Assembly: GCA_030533445.1 (NCBI GenBank)
Contig: CM060069.1
Span: forward strand, 34,582,337 to 34,646,336
Source of the DNA: Cyprinodon diabolis
Taxonomy: Eukaryota; Chordata; Actinopteri; Cyprinodontiformes; Cyprinodontidae
Reading direction: 5' to 3'
DNA length: 64,000 nucleotides
Numbering within the stretch: the first letter of the stretch is position 1; each line of letters opens with the position of its first letter. The notes under the pieces are model-generated. The model saw nothing but the letters and a program-made list of their open reading frames with translations, was not told the DNA's origin and ran no database searches. The position numbers and the translations under genes were made by a program. Positions 38,701-51,786 of the stretch are shown here, piece by piece.

Positions 38701-41042
38701 AGTAAACATATAACTGGAGAAGTTACAGTTCTCAATGGTCAGAGCTAGCAGGAACATACATATGTTGATCGTTGCAGTATAGAGCTTTGAGGTAACCGAA
38801 TATGATCAATGTTTCCTTTGGTTCTCCTAAATAAATTTGATGTGATTTAAAATAAAAAATTATCCAAGTCTGTGGAAGATGTTAACCAGCTGAGCATAAG
38901 AAAGGCATCCCCTTAAAATATGAAAAAAATAAGCAGTGCAGAATACATTTTATGCAAATAAATCAAACATGCTTATACATTTATGTGCATTTTTATTTTT
39001 ATGCCTATTAGGTAAACACTTAAGATAATTTAACAAAAAATGTTTTTTGTTTTTTTTTTTGTTTGCTTTTTACTTGTAGTTCAGATGTAAAAATTTGGCA
39101 GGAAGATTTTTTTTCTGCCTCATTAATGTGACTTTATCTCATGACTCTATCCCCCATACTAATCAAACTGCTTAATGGAAAATCTTTACCTTAATGAAAT
39201 CTTTACAGATGGGCAATTAAAGAGCACTGAAATGTAACTAGAGTATATTGAGTTCCTTTAAATATAGTAAAAAAAAATGTTTAGATAGTCCAAGCTCCAT
39301 CAGTGAATGGTAAAGCCTAATATAGACAAAGTTACTGCTACCATCAGGTAAAAAAACCTTTCCACCCTGAATAATTCAGCAATAGTCCGTAGAGAGCCAC
39401 CACGCTTTTGTTGCATCAGTCTTCAAAAGAAATCTGAATGGCACAGCTTGATTAACCACAGAAAGTTTTTTTTTCTAAAACTGTCCCACGAGTGTCCTCA
39501 GCTGGAACCCAACATGAAAAAGCCTGACTGACAGTGAGAAGATCAAGCATCTGTAAGCTCTTCTCCATGAATAATGAGCGTGTGCTTGTCTGAGTGGGAA
39601 CATTTTTCGTTGCATGTGAAAAAAATGAGCAAGTGGAAGGTTTGTTTGCATGTTTCCTTTGCGTGGGGGCAAGCAATAAATTAGAGCCATGCCTTAAAGT
39701 CGATGCCCCGGTCTACAGCACAACCCCTCCCCTCTTTTCATAGCTGTGTTTAGGCCGCTTAATAGCAAGACATCTTTATTCCTGCTGTAACCCCCCAGCA
39801 GCATGAAAACCTCCTTACAAGTTGACATGCTGAGACTGTTGCTTCACTCATACAGATGAAGCCTTTTGTGGGTTTTTTTGCAATCCTTTTGAAAACATTC
39901 TCTTACATTATCTTCAGTAGCAGAGTATTTCATGACATAGAAAAAGGGATTAGCATTTAGCAAACTGTCAGGGATGTTAACGGTTGTTTTCATAATACAA
40001 TTTCAGCCTGAAGTTTATATAGACAAATCTTATTACCGAACACATTCAACTTGTTTTCTTGTAATAAAAATGTTTCCCTTTGTCTTGTCATGTCAGTTTT
40101 TCAACAGCAAACTTCTAATGTGTAGGATGAACTTTATTGACTTTTTCCTGTGCAGTAAGGAAAATGTCATATGTACAAGCTTCCTTGCCCATGAGGTGTG
40201 AAAGTGAGCCGGCTTTTCCCAGCTAATGGGCCCCTTGTCAGGATGGGAAGAGGATGGAGGTCGTCAACTTTGTTCAGACAGAGAGGAAAAGGGTTAATCG
40301 TGCTTGGGAGAGGCGTCTCCTTGAAGTGGGAGGTAGCAGTAGGAAGTGTCCAGATTTATGGTGCTCCATGCCTTGTAGCCTGCCTTCACCATGGCAGTTG
40401 ACCAGCAGAAAGGAGGGGAGAGCAGAAAGAAGCTGTAAATCACTATGAGAGCGTGGCTAAAACACAGACACGCATAGACAAACACAAACACAGCTAGTTT
40501 GCCGACAGATAAAGTGTAAAGGAAGAGCGGCTCAGCAGCAGTCTGCTGACAAGCTCATAAAGCTGCTCTAGGAAGAGAGATTTATATCCTTATTTCTGAC
40601 TTTTATTTTTTCAAGCAGGAACTTTTTCACTTCAAGCTAATTAAGTTACCAATAGTTGTGTGTTTGTATTTTTGCACTGTTTAGTTTTCTGTAACAAACT
40701 AAAAAAGAAACCAAACAGAAATAAAATAAAATCTTTTAAACATAATTTTCATCCAGAAAAAAATATAGATCAAAAATCACAACAATAAAAAAAGACATGG
40801 ATGTGAACCACTCTGCATAACCTCTGAAGAGGAGTGTAAATTGCAAAATAACTATAAATAATGATAAAATGCTTTTAATATGACTTTATTCTTAATAAAG
40901 AAAAAAAATGTCAATATTTTGTTCCCCAGAAGAACTTTCACCTTTCAATTTCTTTCATTAAATCAGTATCTTTTCATCATATGATATTTTAATGAACTTT
41001 GTCCTATAGTGAGTTTTTTATACTCTACATATCATATATGTT
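35711..41042. other. Intergenic, mostly AT-rich, no gene supported
   Basis: Includes a perfect hairpin at 36001-36027 (TAAGATTATTA, 5-base loop, exact reverse complement). About 38598-38622 resembles part of the family O element (GGGGCCCACCACTTCTGTG). Single-copy-looking blocks lie at about 36470-36800, 39370-39800 and 40195-40560. No exon, RNA gene or regulatory motif can be supported. Confidence 0.4.
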
Positions 41043-41760
41043 GTCATGATCTTAGCGCTGATGTCTGGTCTAATCCCTCATTTCACTCACCTGCTTCTGA
41101 TTCACCTTCTTTAGTCTCTATCTAACTAGCCTTCAAACCAGTCATCAGTGCCAGATTATTTTGAGCCTGTGGTGAAAGTTCTCTTGTATACCTAAGTGTT
41201 TCTGATTGCCTGATCCTGACCCATTCTGCCTTTCGACCTCTGTGCCTGCCTGTCCCTTTTCTGTCTTGTTTGCCTGACCTGTTTTCGGACTCCTGCTAGA
41301 TCTCTGCCTTTCTGAGAACCAAACCTGGAACTGTTACCCCACTCCATTCTTGATCCTCCCTCAGCATCTCTTTGGACCTCTGATCACCGGCTTTGGCTTT
41401 ACCCTCTGGATTACAGTATCCTGCCTTCCTTCATCTGCTCGGTTCTCATCTCCTTCCTTTCCTCCGTCCACCAATACATTAGCATCTGAGTCTCTCTGGG
41501 TGGCACCGGCTGTGTTGTGTTGGCAGCCAACCAGTTTTAATCAACCTCTTTCTCTGGCCTCAGAGTAAACTATAAGACCAGGTTAGTGACTCATGTGTTC
41601 GTTACCATCCAACTCCATAAATGTAGTCACTAACCTGCTGTCTACTCCTACAGAGGTTCCTGCCTTAGACGCTGATGCTTATCACTGCAGCTCCATTTAA
41701 AATAAATGTTTTCAGATATCTAACTGTTTGTCCTCCTCAAATACCGGGTCCTACTGTTTT
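41043..41760 (+). mobile_element. TGTCA-started interspersed repeat, related to family T
   Basis: Begins TGTCATGATC at 41043, continues with the pyrimidine-rich CACTCACCTGCTTCTGATTC block, repeated TGCCT/CTGCC segments (41220-41460), and an AAATAAATGTTTTCAGATA segment near 41700. It ends with CCTCAAATACCGGGTCC near 41734. The overall plan and the '...GGGTCC' end match the teleost repeat type seen at 18.1 and 23.2 kb. No coding. The right end is approximate. Confidence 0.5.
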
Positions 41761-43759
41761 GAGCTTGAGATATGTGGGATCAAATTTCAGTATAAACAAT
41801 TGAATCTTGTTGGGGCTTATATTTTTAATATTAAGTAGTATTCTCTTTTGCTTCTTTTGTATTATTAGGTAATGTATCTTTTAGTAATGCAAAATATATA
41901 CTGTCATGTTGTCCCAATGGTTTAAACAGTAGAAATAGTTTTGGCCAAGAATTGAATTATTATCATTCAAAATTTATTCCGTTTATGTGAATTACTGAAA
42001 AACTAGTCAGTTCTTCTTCCTACTTCCTGCAGGGGAAGTTGCAACTAGACATATGTTTCCTAACTTTAAAGCAGAATATTGTTTTCAGGACACTAAATAA
42101 GGACAAACTAATGTTAACAGAACTATAATAACATCAAAACTCCTTGGTTGACATTGTTGGGTTATTTTATAAACTCAGTGAATTTATGTTGAATTAAAAA
42201 AAAATACATCATGTGTTCTATACATAGAGCACAGTTCAGGAGGAACATTGTTTATATTAAGATGACATAGAATAGCATTACTGCTGTTCTCTGCATCCAT
42301 TTAGGTGAGTCAGAGTCTCACACATCAATGTTTAGCTGTAAAATCGCCAAAGGGCTCCTTTCAAACACATGAAAAATCATTGGGATTTTGGCGAATGAAA
42401 ATGCATTATTTCTATTACATCCGCATTATCTGACTCACAGAGGTTTATTATTAGCTGTGGTTCAGAGCGTGTGCACAAGGCACTGTCAACACTAGTCGGT
42501 GAGCAACCAGGAAGCCACAGACGGGGTGTCTTATTACTTCACTTCAGTCTTATGTTTCCCTCAGTGAAATTACTCTCTGTTGCTTTCAAGGCCCGCTGAC
42601 TCAAGTCCCTTCCCCTGCGGTCTGAGGGTCCCTCAACGTGAGGGCTGAGCATGTACACTGTGTCCACATAAGTAAGAGTTGGAGAACTATAATCTTCACA
42701 ACTTCCACCAGCCTGGTATCTTCACTCTAAACCTACATGGTATTAATGGACAGGGGGTGGTCTCTTGTCACCTTTGACTGCTGTGCCCAAATGTACTCTG
42801 GCCTATTTAGACCATTCATCCTTGTCGCAGCCGTGTGGCCCCACTTGCTGAGCATATGCTATGCCCCATGTGAACACAAGATCTCTGGCCTTAGCAGGGA
42901 GTGTTTGCCCAGCTGAAGTCCAATAGTGTCACATTTTCTCCTCTATCTGCACTCTAAAGACAGGACAGGAAGTTATGTTGAACACATCTATAGACTGAGT
43001 TCGTGCTTCATGCTGCTCTCAGGGCCTAGGGGTTAGATAAAAGAGATACTTCCATGTAAATTATTGGGCACATATTGTATGAAAGGTTTTGCACATTAAA
43101 AAATAGTTTTCTGAGGCTAAATATAGATATATGTATATATCAGACATCAGCCAAAGTCCTCAACCGTTAGTTAGAAATGAGTAAGATATTTGTGTTGTAA
43201 GAACTCATTGCTGGACTTGAAGCAGGGTAAAGGAAGTGGAATCAGCAACATTGCACCACAAAGTCTTAACTGTTAACGAGTCATCCAGAGTTTCACTTGC
43301 TTAATATAATGTGTGAATCTCAACTTGGTGGTCTTCAAACCAGATACGATATTTTATAACCTTTTCCTGAAGAAAAAAAAAGAACAGCCTTCTGAGTCAT
43401 GTCCAATAAGGCCCAACCATTTATGCATGATAACTTGGTGTCTCTTATGCAACTTGAATGTTTATAACAGAAAAATATATTTTCTTGACAAAAAAATCAA
43501 TTTTTGACAAAAGGATTTGTGGATCAATACATGAAACACCTCAGATGATACCTTTCGATGCAGAGAATTTGCAGTTCTACTTTAAGGCCCACTCCTCCTT
43601 GATGACAAATGATGATCCGATCCAATGTTGGTATTGGGTTTTTATACCCATGTTATTTTTTTTTACATTTTTTTGATTTCTAAACAAACCTGTGAACATT
43701 TCCATTCCATAAGCCATCTCTTTACTATGATGTCTGCTGAAATGACTCCACCAGTGATC

Positions 43760-43789
43760 AGCAACCAGCTGTTATGCAAGCTGGTTGCT
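43760..43789. repeat. Perfect short hairpin
   Basis: AGCAACCAGCT (43760-43770), an 8-base spacer, then AGCTGGTTGCT (43779-43789): an exact 11-base inverted repeat. Confidence 0.7.
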
Positions 43790-46700
43790 ACTGTTGATTG
43801 GATTTCCTACAGGAGTGGGTTTCTTTTAAGAGTGAATGATAACACACAGCAGTGTTCAGGAAGCCATTTCGTGGTTAGCAGCCAGTTAATAAGTCTATAT
43901 CTTTGATTTGTGGTAAAGTGTTGCTTTCTAAACCAAGCTTGACCTTAAATTTGTTTGGGTCTGGTCAAGTCTTGATGTCACACAGGACATTTAGGTATGA
44001 GTCTGGTTTGGGTCAAGTTCTAAGATATATATTTTTTTAATGCGGTATAAGTTGTCTATTTAGTTGTAGTACATACAGATTATAGTTAAACTTATTCTAA
44101 AATAGAAGAGTTTTGCTTAAGTATGTTGTCTATGCTTATCTGGAGAAGGGAGAAAGTCACATGCAGTATAACTAGATAGTGGAGCCCATCCTGCAGCTGC
44201 AGGAGAGGGGACAGAAAGCACATCTGTCTACTCTGCTCTATTACACCCTGCACATGACCTGCACAACATACACATCTGGGTAAGACAGACCCTCTCTGGG
44301 CCAGTGCTCATTGAGTGTAGCTAAACTATAGAATTTCTTGTACAGTTAATGCAATGGTGTGCAGTGCAAGGGCTGACTGCATCTAGCAGTATTAATACTT
44401 TCAATAAAATACATTTCTCATGTCTGCTTTTCTTCTGTTTCTGGGTTTTTATGTCCACAGGTCTTATCACATTTTCTGGGACCAATTTATACTCTAATTT
44501 AAGGGACGTATGTCCCAATCTCAGTTGAGCTACAAATGGCATCCACTCTAAAACCTCTGCAATGTCTATGTGCAATTTGTAACAACTTGCTGAGGTAAAA
44601 TCCAAATTAGCAAGCAGCTAGAAAGACAATCATTTTCATGACAAACAAATTTGTAGGAAATAATTGGCATTACATAATATGATATCAACTTTTGAGGCAA
44701 AGATATTCAATTGATTCATGCTGAGCTTAGTAAATTAAACACAGGATAACAATAGGATTCCTCTTTGCTCATTCATCTTTTGTTTCATAAACAATTACAA
44801 TACCCTAACCCTAAGACTTACCCAAATAGATATAACAACCCTAAGAGACAAGGACACAACACAGTTTATGACTTGGCTACCACACTTTAGTCAACAGTCA
44901 GACAGCTGTGAACGCTGCAACTATACATACATGTTGCATCATTACATGTAGTCTATTTTCCTACACATAAGGTGAAAAAAAGATTTATTTTAATAAATTG
45001 TCAAGCACAAGCTACGAGAATGAGCAAAAGAGTGCTGCACTTGTGTGTTTTGGCCACAGGTGGCAGTATCATTAGCAAACTCTGCCTCTTTAAACATGAT
45101 GCAATGAAACTGGAAGTGAACATATGGGTTGAGTTGGTTGGCACAGAGTTTCCTTGGGATAATGTTGTGGCTGCTACAATATTATAGAATAGCTGAGATA
45201 TCCTATATTTGAAAGCAGATACTGATTATATGGACCAAATGAAATGAAAATTAAGTCTCTAACATTACTGCTGACTTCCGCCTCCCTCAGGGATAAATAA
45301 TTATATAAATATTTTACTTTTAAACTCACTGTCAAGTTCAAACTGGAGAAAAATAGACGAAGAGGAAACTGTGGATTATTACAGCAAGCTGGAACAGATT
45401 TATTTATCCAATAATAAATAAATATAAGGCTTTGTAATTATTTATGATAGGATATTTAAGGTATTTAATCATTTCTGATGATGCACTTTAAAGTGGTTGG
45501 TGGTAGAGAAACTGATATTCACTCTAATTTGGGGATTTTGAGTTTTATTTGGCTATATGTTGTTTCTTTGTGTAAATATTAATGAACTATGAAAAATTCT
45601 TTATGTAGTTTCGTAGTTAATTTTTTCTTGGTTTTCTTTAAGGTTTTACCTGCATTGAGACCACTATGATCACCTGTCTTCACAAAAAATGAAAAATAAA
45701 GGAAGAAAGTAGGAACCTTGCTAGTCTTTGAGGGGAATCAAGCTGTTTAGACATGCATAAACGCTCTCATCCCTTTCAAGTGGGGAACCTTCACAAATTA
45801 AAGCCATAACTTGACACTCACATGACATCAAGAGGCTTGGTTATCAATATTCTTATGCAGCATGTCTTATATGTGTGTTCTTGATTGCATATTTATCAAT
45901 TACTGTCATGGAAATGAGTATAACTACTAAAGGCTTTAAGTCTTTAAACGTTATGTAGAATTTTTTATTTATTTGGTGGTTGTATTAACCTTCAGAGTCC
46001 AAATAAACAAAAAGCAAGTGATAATAAGTGACATCTTTCTCCCTGGCAGAAACAGCTTTGTTTAAGATGAAGTGTGTTAAATTACACTGTGTTTCTCTGC
46101 AATAAATATTCTCAACGCTGAAATGAGCCCTGTAAAATAATTTATCGTAGACACATAAGATTATTTTAAAAAATGACTTAAAAATGATTTTTTTACATGT
46201 TTGAGAAGGAACACGGAGGTGACATCTTTTGATACAAACCCTGTTTGTAAAGATCTAAAAAAAATATATTCATATAAATGAAATGATGACATCCCTGCTT
46301 ATCAAGCTACGTTCAAAACACAAGTGCTTGACTACACCTTCAACCTTCTGCACAGCCATAATTCACCCTTACAATTTGTCAGCCCCGGCAGCAGTAGCTC
46401 CATCATCTTGCAATAATGCTTCACTCGATTGTTGGGAGGAAGATGATGCTCTTCAGGGAGGGTGATTCACCCCTCTGTGATAAAACTAGTCTAAGCTGAG
46501 AGGTGACAAGATTTATTGTTGTGTCTTTTTAAATGTAGCCAATTTCACTTTGATATGATATTAAAAAATGATGCATGCCTGAGCTTTGACTATTCCCGTG
46601 GAGGAAGTCTCATTTTGGCCAGAGGCAGCATTGAAAACCCAAGATGGCAGGCTAGTGAGAGATTTGATGGAACCTTCAGTGTGGATAAAGACCCGTAGCA

Positions 46701-47562
46701 AAACAGTCTCCAATCAATTACAAAAATACTCTCCACGATTTTGTCATCGTGGTTATGAAATGGCTTAATTTGAGGACAAACCTGCATAAAACAAATAATT
46801 AAATTACTAAAAAAAAAACAGAACTAGAACATTTGTGGAGAAATTTGACTTTTAAGGCCACATACCAAAAAAAATATATATATAAAAATTCTAGGTTTTA
46901 TATTATTAAGAAGACACATTTCTTTGTATTTTGTTTAATTCTGAGAAGACTCTATCATTTAATTAATCCATATTGCCAATATAATTTTCGATAAGGTCAT
47001 ATCAGGATAAAACCACCCAAACCCTTTCTAATTCCTTTAGACCACCACTCACATTTAATCTCTAACTATGCCAGGCAGACATGTTTTTAAACACGGTTCT
47101 ATGTTATAAGCAGCATTCAGAGACACAATATGATGCATAAATTTAATACAAATTTAAGGATTTGGAGACGCTCAAATTGTACACAGCTCCAAACTTTCAG
47201 CCCAAGATGTTTAGATAGTCAATAAGGATGAGAAGAGTATTAGACAGTGGCATCTCACAAAATTGGTCCTCACTCAAATGCAAACTGTAAATTTTAACAT
47301 GTTTTAAATTGCCAGACTCACTCCAAAGCAGCCAAATGATAAGAATGAAACTGTGTCATCAATGTAAATATAACTATTTCCATTTTCTTAAGAAACCTTG
47401 GCTGCCTATGTTTACATTGTTATTTCAATTTCTAGCGTGAATTTATCCTTTCTATGATGGAAGAATTTTTAAACTTTCAAGCACAACTGCCTATAGACTT
47501 AGATAAACTCAAGCTAAAAAGAAGTGAATGCACTAACCACTACAGATTGAAAACCTTGAACC

Positions 47563-47612
47563 ATAAACTGTTCGGTTGAAATATTTTAATAAACTGTTCG
47601 GTTGAAATATTT
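47563..47612. repeat. Two-copy tandem duplication, 26-base period
   Basis: A 24-base unit containing AAACTGTTCGGTTGAAATAT occurs twice without mismatch (47563-47586 and 47589-47612). Confidence 0.85.
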
Positions 47613-50124
47613 GTACATCTGCCCCGTATCAAAGTTCTTTTATTTCCAGGTACCAAAAAAAATAATAAAATCTCCATTTACTCATCCTATTTGGAATTTG
47701 ATTTCAGGTCTCAAACTCATTTTGCACTGGCAATGTTTCAAATGACACTACTTTGTCCTCAGGAGGATACAAAAAAATGTTAATCTAACTTTATGAGTAT
47801 GAAAATGGAAAAACATAAATGCAAAACTAACAGTGTGATACGTTCTCAAGGTTTTTGGGCACATATTTGTTACATGTATGGTGCTCCTCTTTCCTGCCTC
47901 TGTGCTCAGTTCTTGCATTCACTTTGTCAGCTCGTGTTGATTTCCGCAGGGGAAGTTGCCTCAGTACTATCCTAAGACAAAGCCCTGACCCCGGGGGTTA
48001 AGGAATGTGAACCCGGGATGTGACGATTGGGACCTTCCGTAGGGATGGACGGTGCAAAAGACTTAATGATTTCAAAATGCTTTTGGTGTTTCTTCTCTAA
48101 AGTCAAATCTGACCAAGTTTCAGGAATGTTTGCATGACTTTATGTTTAAGAGATAAACTAAGGATTTGGGGGATCTTTTTTGCTTTAAGCATTTTAAAAA
48201 TAGACAAGTAAAGCTCCCGTTTATTGTTCTAAGTGTACAACCTTTTACAGAATTAAAATTTTTTGGCATTATAAAGGTTACCTGTGATACCTGTGGACTC
48301 AAAGCCATTGTCAAAGCCATTGAATTACTGTCAAGGACATGACATCTTTTATGAAAGAGCTTCTTGTGAATAATTAAGGCATAAAGGACACCAAAAGGCC
48401 CTTGTCCCATTTATCACACATTTTAAGAGTGAGGGGGAAGGGAGACGAGGAGAGCTGTCAAAGCAACCACAGAAAAGTGTAATGTAACAGTGGTGGTCCC
48501 TCATCCCCCAAGGCCCCAACAAGTAGCATAAAGTTGAGAAACAAAAGACATAACTGAGCCAAGAGATATTGGGATTCAGAGGAAAGTGTAGACTCCAGGC
48601 ATTTGAAAGCTTTATAATGTAAGGAACAGAGGAGAGCTAAAACACCCTCAAGAGAATTTATGTGGATGAAGGTGAAGGGTCAGACTGCTATTAATCATGG
48701 CCTGAGTCCAGGATTGAATAGCTCGATCCAGCGGAAAGATGAGAGAACCCGTCCAGATTGAGGTGTTTAAAAGGGCCGTGTTACGTCTGCCTTGCATTAC
48801 AAAGTAAGGTTTCAGGACAAAAGAGCCATTTGAAGTTAGCAAAATACAGATAAAAGTAATGAATCATCCTGAAGAAATTAGTTGTTTTAGAGGAAAGTCT
48901 TAGACAAAACAAATGAGGATGAGGCAGTCAAAGAAGAAATTATGCAATCTTTGCTCATCTGCAACACAAACACACAAATATAAATACTTTTTGAATCATT
49001 AGACTTCATTTTTCTTTTTTTTCCTCGACTTCCTCTGATCTTAGATGTGTCATGCACTGCATTAATTATGCATCATAAATCGGTACATGCAGGGAACACC
49101 TTGGAGTTCTTAGTTGAAGCAAGATTATACCAGGGGCCTAGAGGCTGCTGCAGGACACATTAACATTGCCTACAGGACTTCTATATGCAGTCTTTATGCG
49201 AAAACAATTCATGTTCTTTCATCTAGTTCATGTGGGCAGGATCGGGTGTGGTAGTGCACAAAATGTAAAATGGGCCTTAGTTTGTTACTTATTCACAATC
49301 TATCTCATTTATAAATGAAAAAAAAAGAGAAAACAGGAAATGCTCAGACTGCACATTTTGAAGTAGGCTTAGAGATGTAAAAAACAACTCACCATGATCT
49401 TATCTAAGGAAGTTCAAGAATGAATGAAAAAATACTTTTTTAAATGTATATGTGTGAAAACCTATTTTAAGTATTTTGTAGCTTTGTAGCAAAAAATGTA
49501 TTATAACTTTATTATTATTTTGACAGAGACAGTGAACCTGAAAGAAACAGTTGACGTGAATATGCCAGGCTGAGGCAAAGGCTATTTAGAATAAAATGCC
49601 TGTTAATCTTGAAACATTCACTAAAGTCATATTTTGTAGTAGACTTACTCCACCTAAAGACTCATACTGAAAGTGAAGAGAAACTTCAGAACTGAAACAG
49701 CTAACTGAAGAAGGCTGAGCTCTATGTATTAGTAAAAGCCTGAAAAACCCTTCAACTCTATAAACCAGGCCAGGGTAAACTCTTCAAAAGAATATACTTG
49801 GAAATGTATATATAACCACAAAAGTTAAAAAAAAAAATGTAAGCGCATATCACCTATGTACAGACTGGAGCACGTCATGCAACTCTGAAAATCTGTGTCA
49901 AAACTAAATAAGCATAAAAAATATAGCTTAACTAGTCAAAGCACTTCAAAAGATCGTACTAACTAATGATCAAAAGTATTTCAGGGATGAAGAGGGCTCA
50001 TGAAAAGAGCGATAAAAAGGAAATCAGGACAAATCCTTCTTTCTTATAAGAATAGAGTAAAACATATTTAAATTCCAGTTAAACCACAATTGCCCATTGG
50101 GATTCTTTATGACAAACAATACAA

Positions 50125-50210
50125 ACTATAATTGATTGATTAACTTTATTGATCTCACAGTGGAGAAATTTACTTGTTACATCAGCTAAAATAGTCCGTT
50201 TTTTACAAGC
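50125..50210 (-). mobile_element. LINE/SINE 3' tail, minus strand
   Basis: On the minus strand AAATTTCTCCACTGTGAGAT is followed by CAATAAAGTTAATCAATCAA (50131-50170). This is the 'fatty' AAATTTCC...GGGATCAATAAAG-type 3' end of teleost non-LTR elements. No reverse transcriptase coding lies upstream of it on that strand in recognisable form. Confidence 0.55.
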
Positions 50211-50574
50211 AGGGTGCAGAAGTCTTTCACTAAAGGAGCTGCTCAGCTTCTCTACAGTCTGGTGCAAAGGGAAACAAGGTGAAAATGAATCTCTGTCTTA
50301 TCTTGACTGTTTTTTTGTTGTGTTTTTTATCCAAATCTGAAGCCTCAGGCTTGCATTTACTCTTTACCTCTCCCATCCTCTTCCATTCCAGTGGCATCAC
50401 CCGACCACAGTCCTGGTTGTGCAAATTAATCTCAACATAAACACTGCTGTTCTTTGAAGCTTCATACATAGTTTTGGTAGAGGGCTGAAGTGAGGAAACA
50501 GCATCATGAGGAACAAAATATTGAACGTTTAATATGTGATCAATTTACAAAACTAAATCTAATGTTTCACAGAA

Positions 50575-50725
50575 AAGAAACCAAAAGGCCAATCATCACT
50601 GGAGGAGCTGCAGAGATCCAGAGATCATGAGAACATCATGCACTACATAAAAAAGCTGTTGCTGGAAGAAAATGTTTGCTACTTGTTTGCAGATTCCTAA
50701 AAGCCATCTGAGGTCAACAGAAAAA
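50575..50725 (+). pseudogene. Tc1-like transposase remnant
   Basis: CCAAAAGGCCAATCATCACT then GGAGGAGCTGCAGAGATCCA (50580-50620) matches the teleost Tc1 block encoding KRP-V-T-LEELQRS. Only about 150 bases are recognisable and no frame is kept. Confidence 0.6.
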
Positions 50726-51457
50726 TAAGTTGAGGAAAGTGCTGTAGACCAATAAGAGTGAGTGATTTGAATTTTAAGTCAAACAGGCAAAATGCTATGT
50801 AGTGATGAAACACCCTCATATAAGTGAAACATACTCACTGTGAGGTAGAACCAGGCTATTCAGGAAGAAACCTCTTAATATTGGGGGGGTTCAATTATAT
50901 AGAGGAATATTTGGCTAAATGTTTTCAGATCCATTCAAATCTGAGTGAGTTTGAGTTATGCATCAAAACAAAGAACCATCAAACATTTCTTTTGCAAAAT
51001 AAGAGATCTGCCTCAAAACAATCAATTGTAGTTGTGGCAAAATAGGGTTCTACAAAGTACTAAACCAGTTAGTTGCACAAAGGGTGAACAAAAGGTGAAG
51101 ATAAATAGATATTCTGCAAGGCATTGCTGTTTATCTTTAATCTGAATGCACAAAGTCGTGAGCAGATATGATTCTGTTCTGGACAGTTTTAAGGGACAGA
51201 TATGTTCATTTGAAAGACTATGATTCAGCACTCCAACATGCTCAGGAAAGAAAGCTGATACTGCAAAACTGAAGGGCTCTAGGTGTGGAAGGAAAAGCTG
51301 CAGGAAAACTGTACAAGATGTGCTTTTCTCGTTCTTTTCAAACTTTGCAACAAGCCTCTCGGGTTGCCTGAAGTATATCCGCCTACGTCGCTGCAGTGCC
51401 GTGTGCGTTAGTGGGAGTACCCCCTGCAAAGGTCCCTTTCTGCCGCGCTGTTCCAGT

Positions 51458-51786
51458 AGTTGGAGTTGTACAACCGTGCGCAACAGAAAGAGAGAGAGGG
51501 GAGAGGAGCGAGAGTGCAGCAGCTGAGTGTGCAAACAGAGGAAGAAACATTAGGTTATCTCCTGATACTATCATCAGACACCGAGCTGTCACTTTTACCG
51601 CTCAGATCCAGCTCCGCTCTTCTCCCAGAGTGCCCCACCACCCGCAGCAGGAGTCACAGCAGAGAGCCGGAGCTGCATCGCCCAGGTTTGCTTCGCTTTG
51701 CTCCAGCAGCAGCAGCGGCAGCCTGTGAGGAAAAACTCCCCGAAAGCGGTCGCCTCAGCTGGCATGAGCTAACCTCCGAGTCCGAC
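51458..51786 (+). other. rxra: Probable 5' leader (5' UTR) of rxra
   Basis: This is the sequence between the in-frame TAG at 51457-51459 and the rxra start codon. It is richer in G+C and CpG than its surroundings, has a purine GA-rich run at about 51487-51511, and a CAG/GCA-rich run at about 51705-51722. The rxra frame stays open for all 109 codons but contains no ATG. The transcription start is not visible: no convincing TATA box was seen, so the true leader may begin inside or upstream of this span. An upstream untranslated exon cannot be excluded. Confidence 0.5.
51764..51772 (+). promoter_or_regulatory. Minimal upstream ORF (Met-Ser-stop) in the rxra leader
   Basis: ATG-AGC-TAA is the only ATG between 51457 and the rxra start at 51787. 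Its context has G at -3. The stop codon ends 14 bases before the main ATG. Two-codon upstream ORFs this close to a start can lower initiation downstream because reinitiation has little room. Any such role here is inference, and whether the site lies in the mature mRNA depends on the unseen transcription start. Confidence 0.45.

Larger units (their letters stand above)
41761..50119. other. Intergenic, upstream of rxra; no gene supported
   Basis: Largely AT-rich. A 26-base-period duplication lies at 47563-47612 and a perfect hairpin at 43760-43789. Blocks of balanced composition without repeat signatures lie at about 42280-42960, 46370-46470, 47930-48060 and 48420-48830. Short frames on both strands carry no recognisable domains. 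Distal rxra regulatory elements could lie here, but one sequence cannot show conservation. Confidence 0.4.

Noticed and set aside
38560..38760. Third copy of the family O inverted-repeat element
   Set aside because: Only about 25 bases resemble the known copies and no terminal repeats are visible.
44802..44815. CCCTAACCCTAA, telomere-like
   Set aside because: Only two units; expected by chance in 64 kb and no sign of a chromosome end or fusion.
45280..45310. CCTCCCTCAGGGATAAATAA as a LINE 3' tail
   Set aside because: Too short, with no further matching sequence on either side.
51022..51534. 170-codon open frame on the minus strand across the rxra leader
   Set aside because: It lies antisense to the rxra first exon region, shows no domain or motif, and is favoured by local G+C richness.
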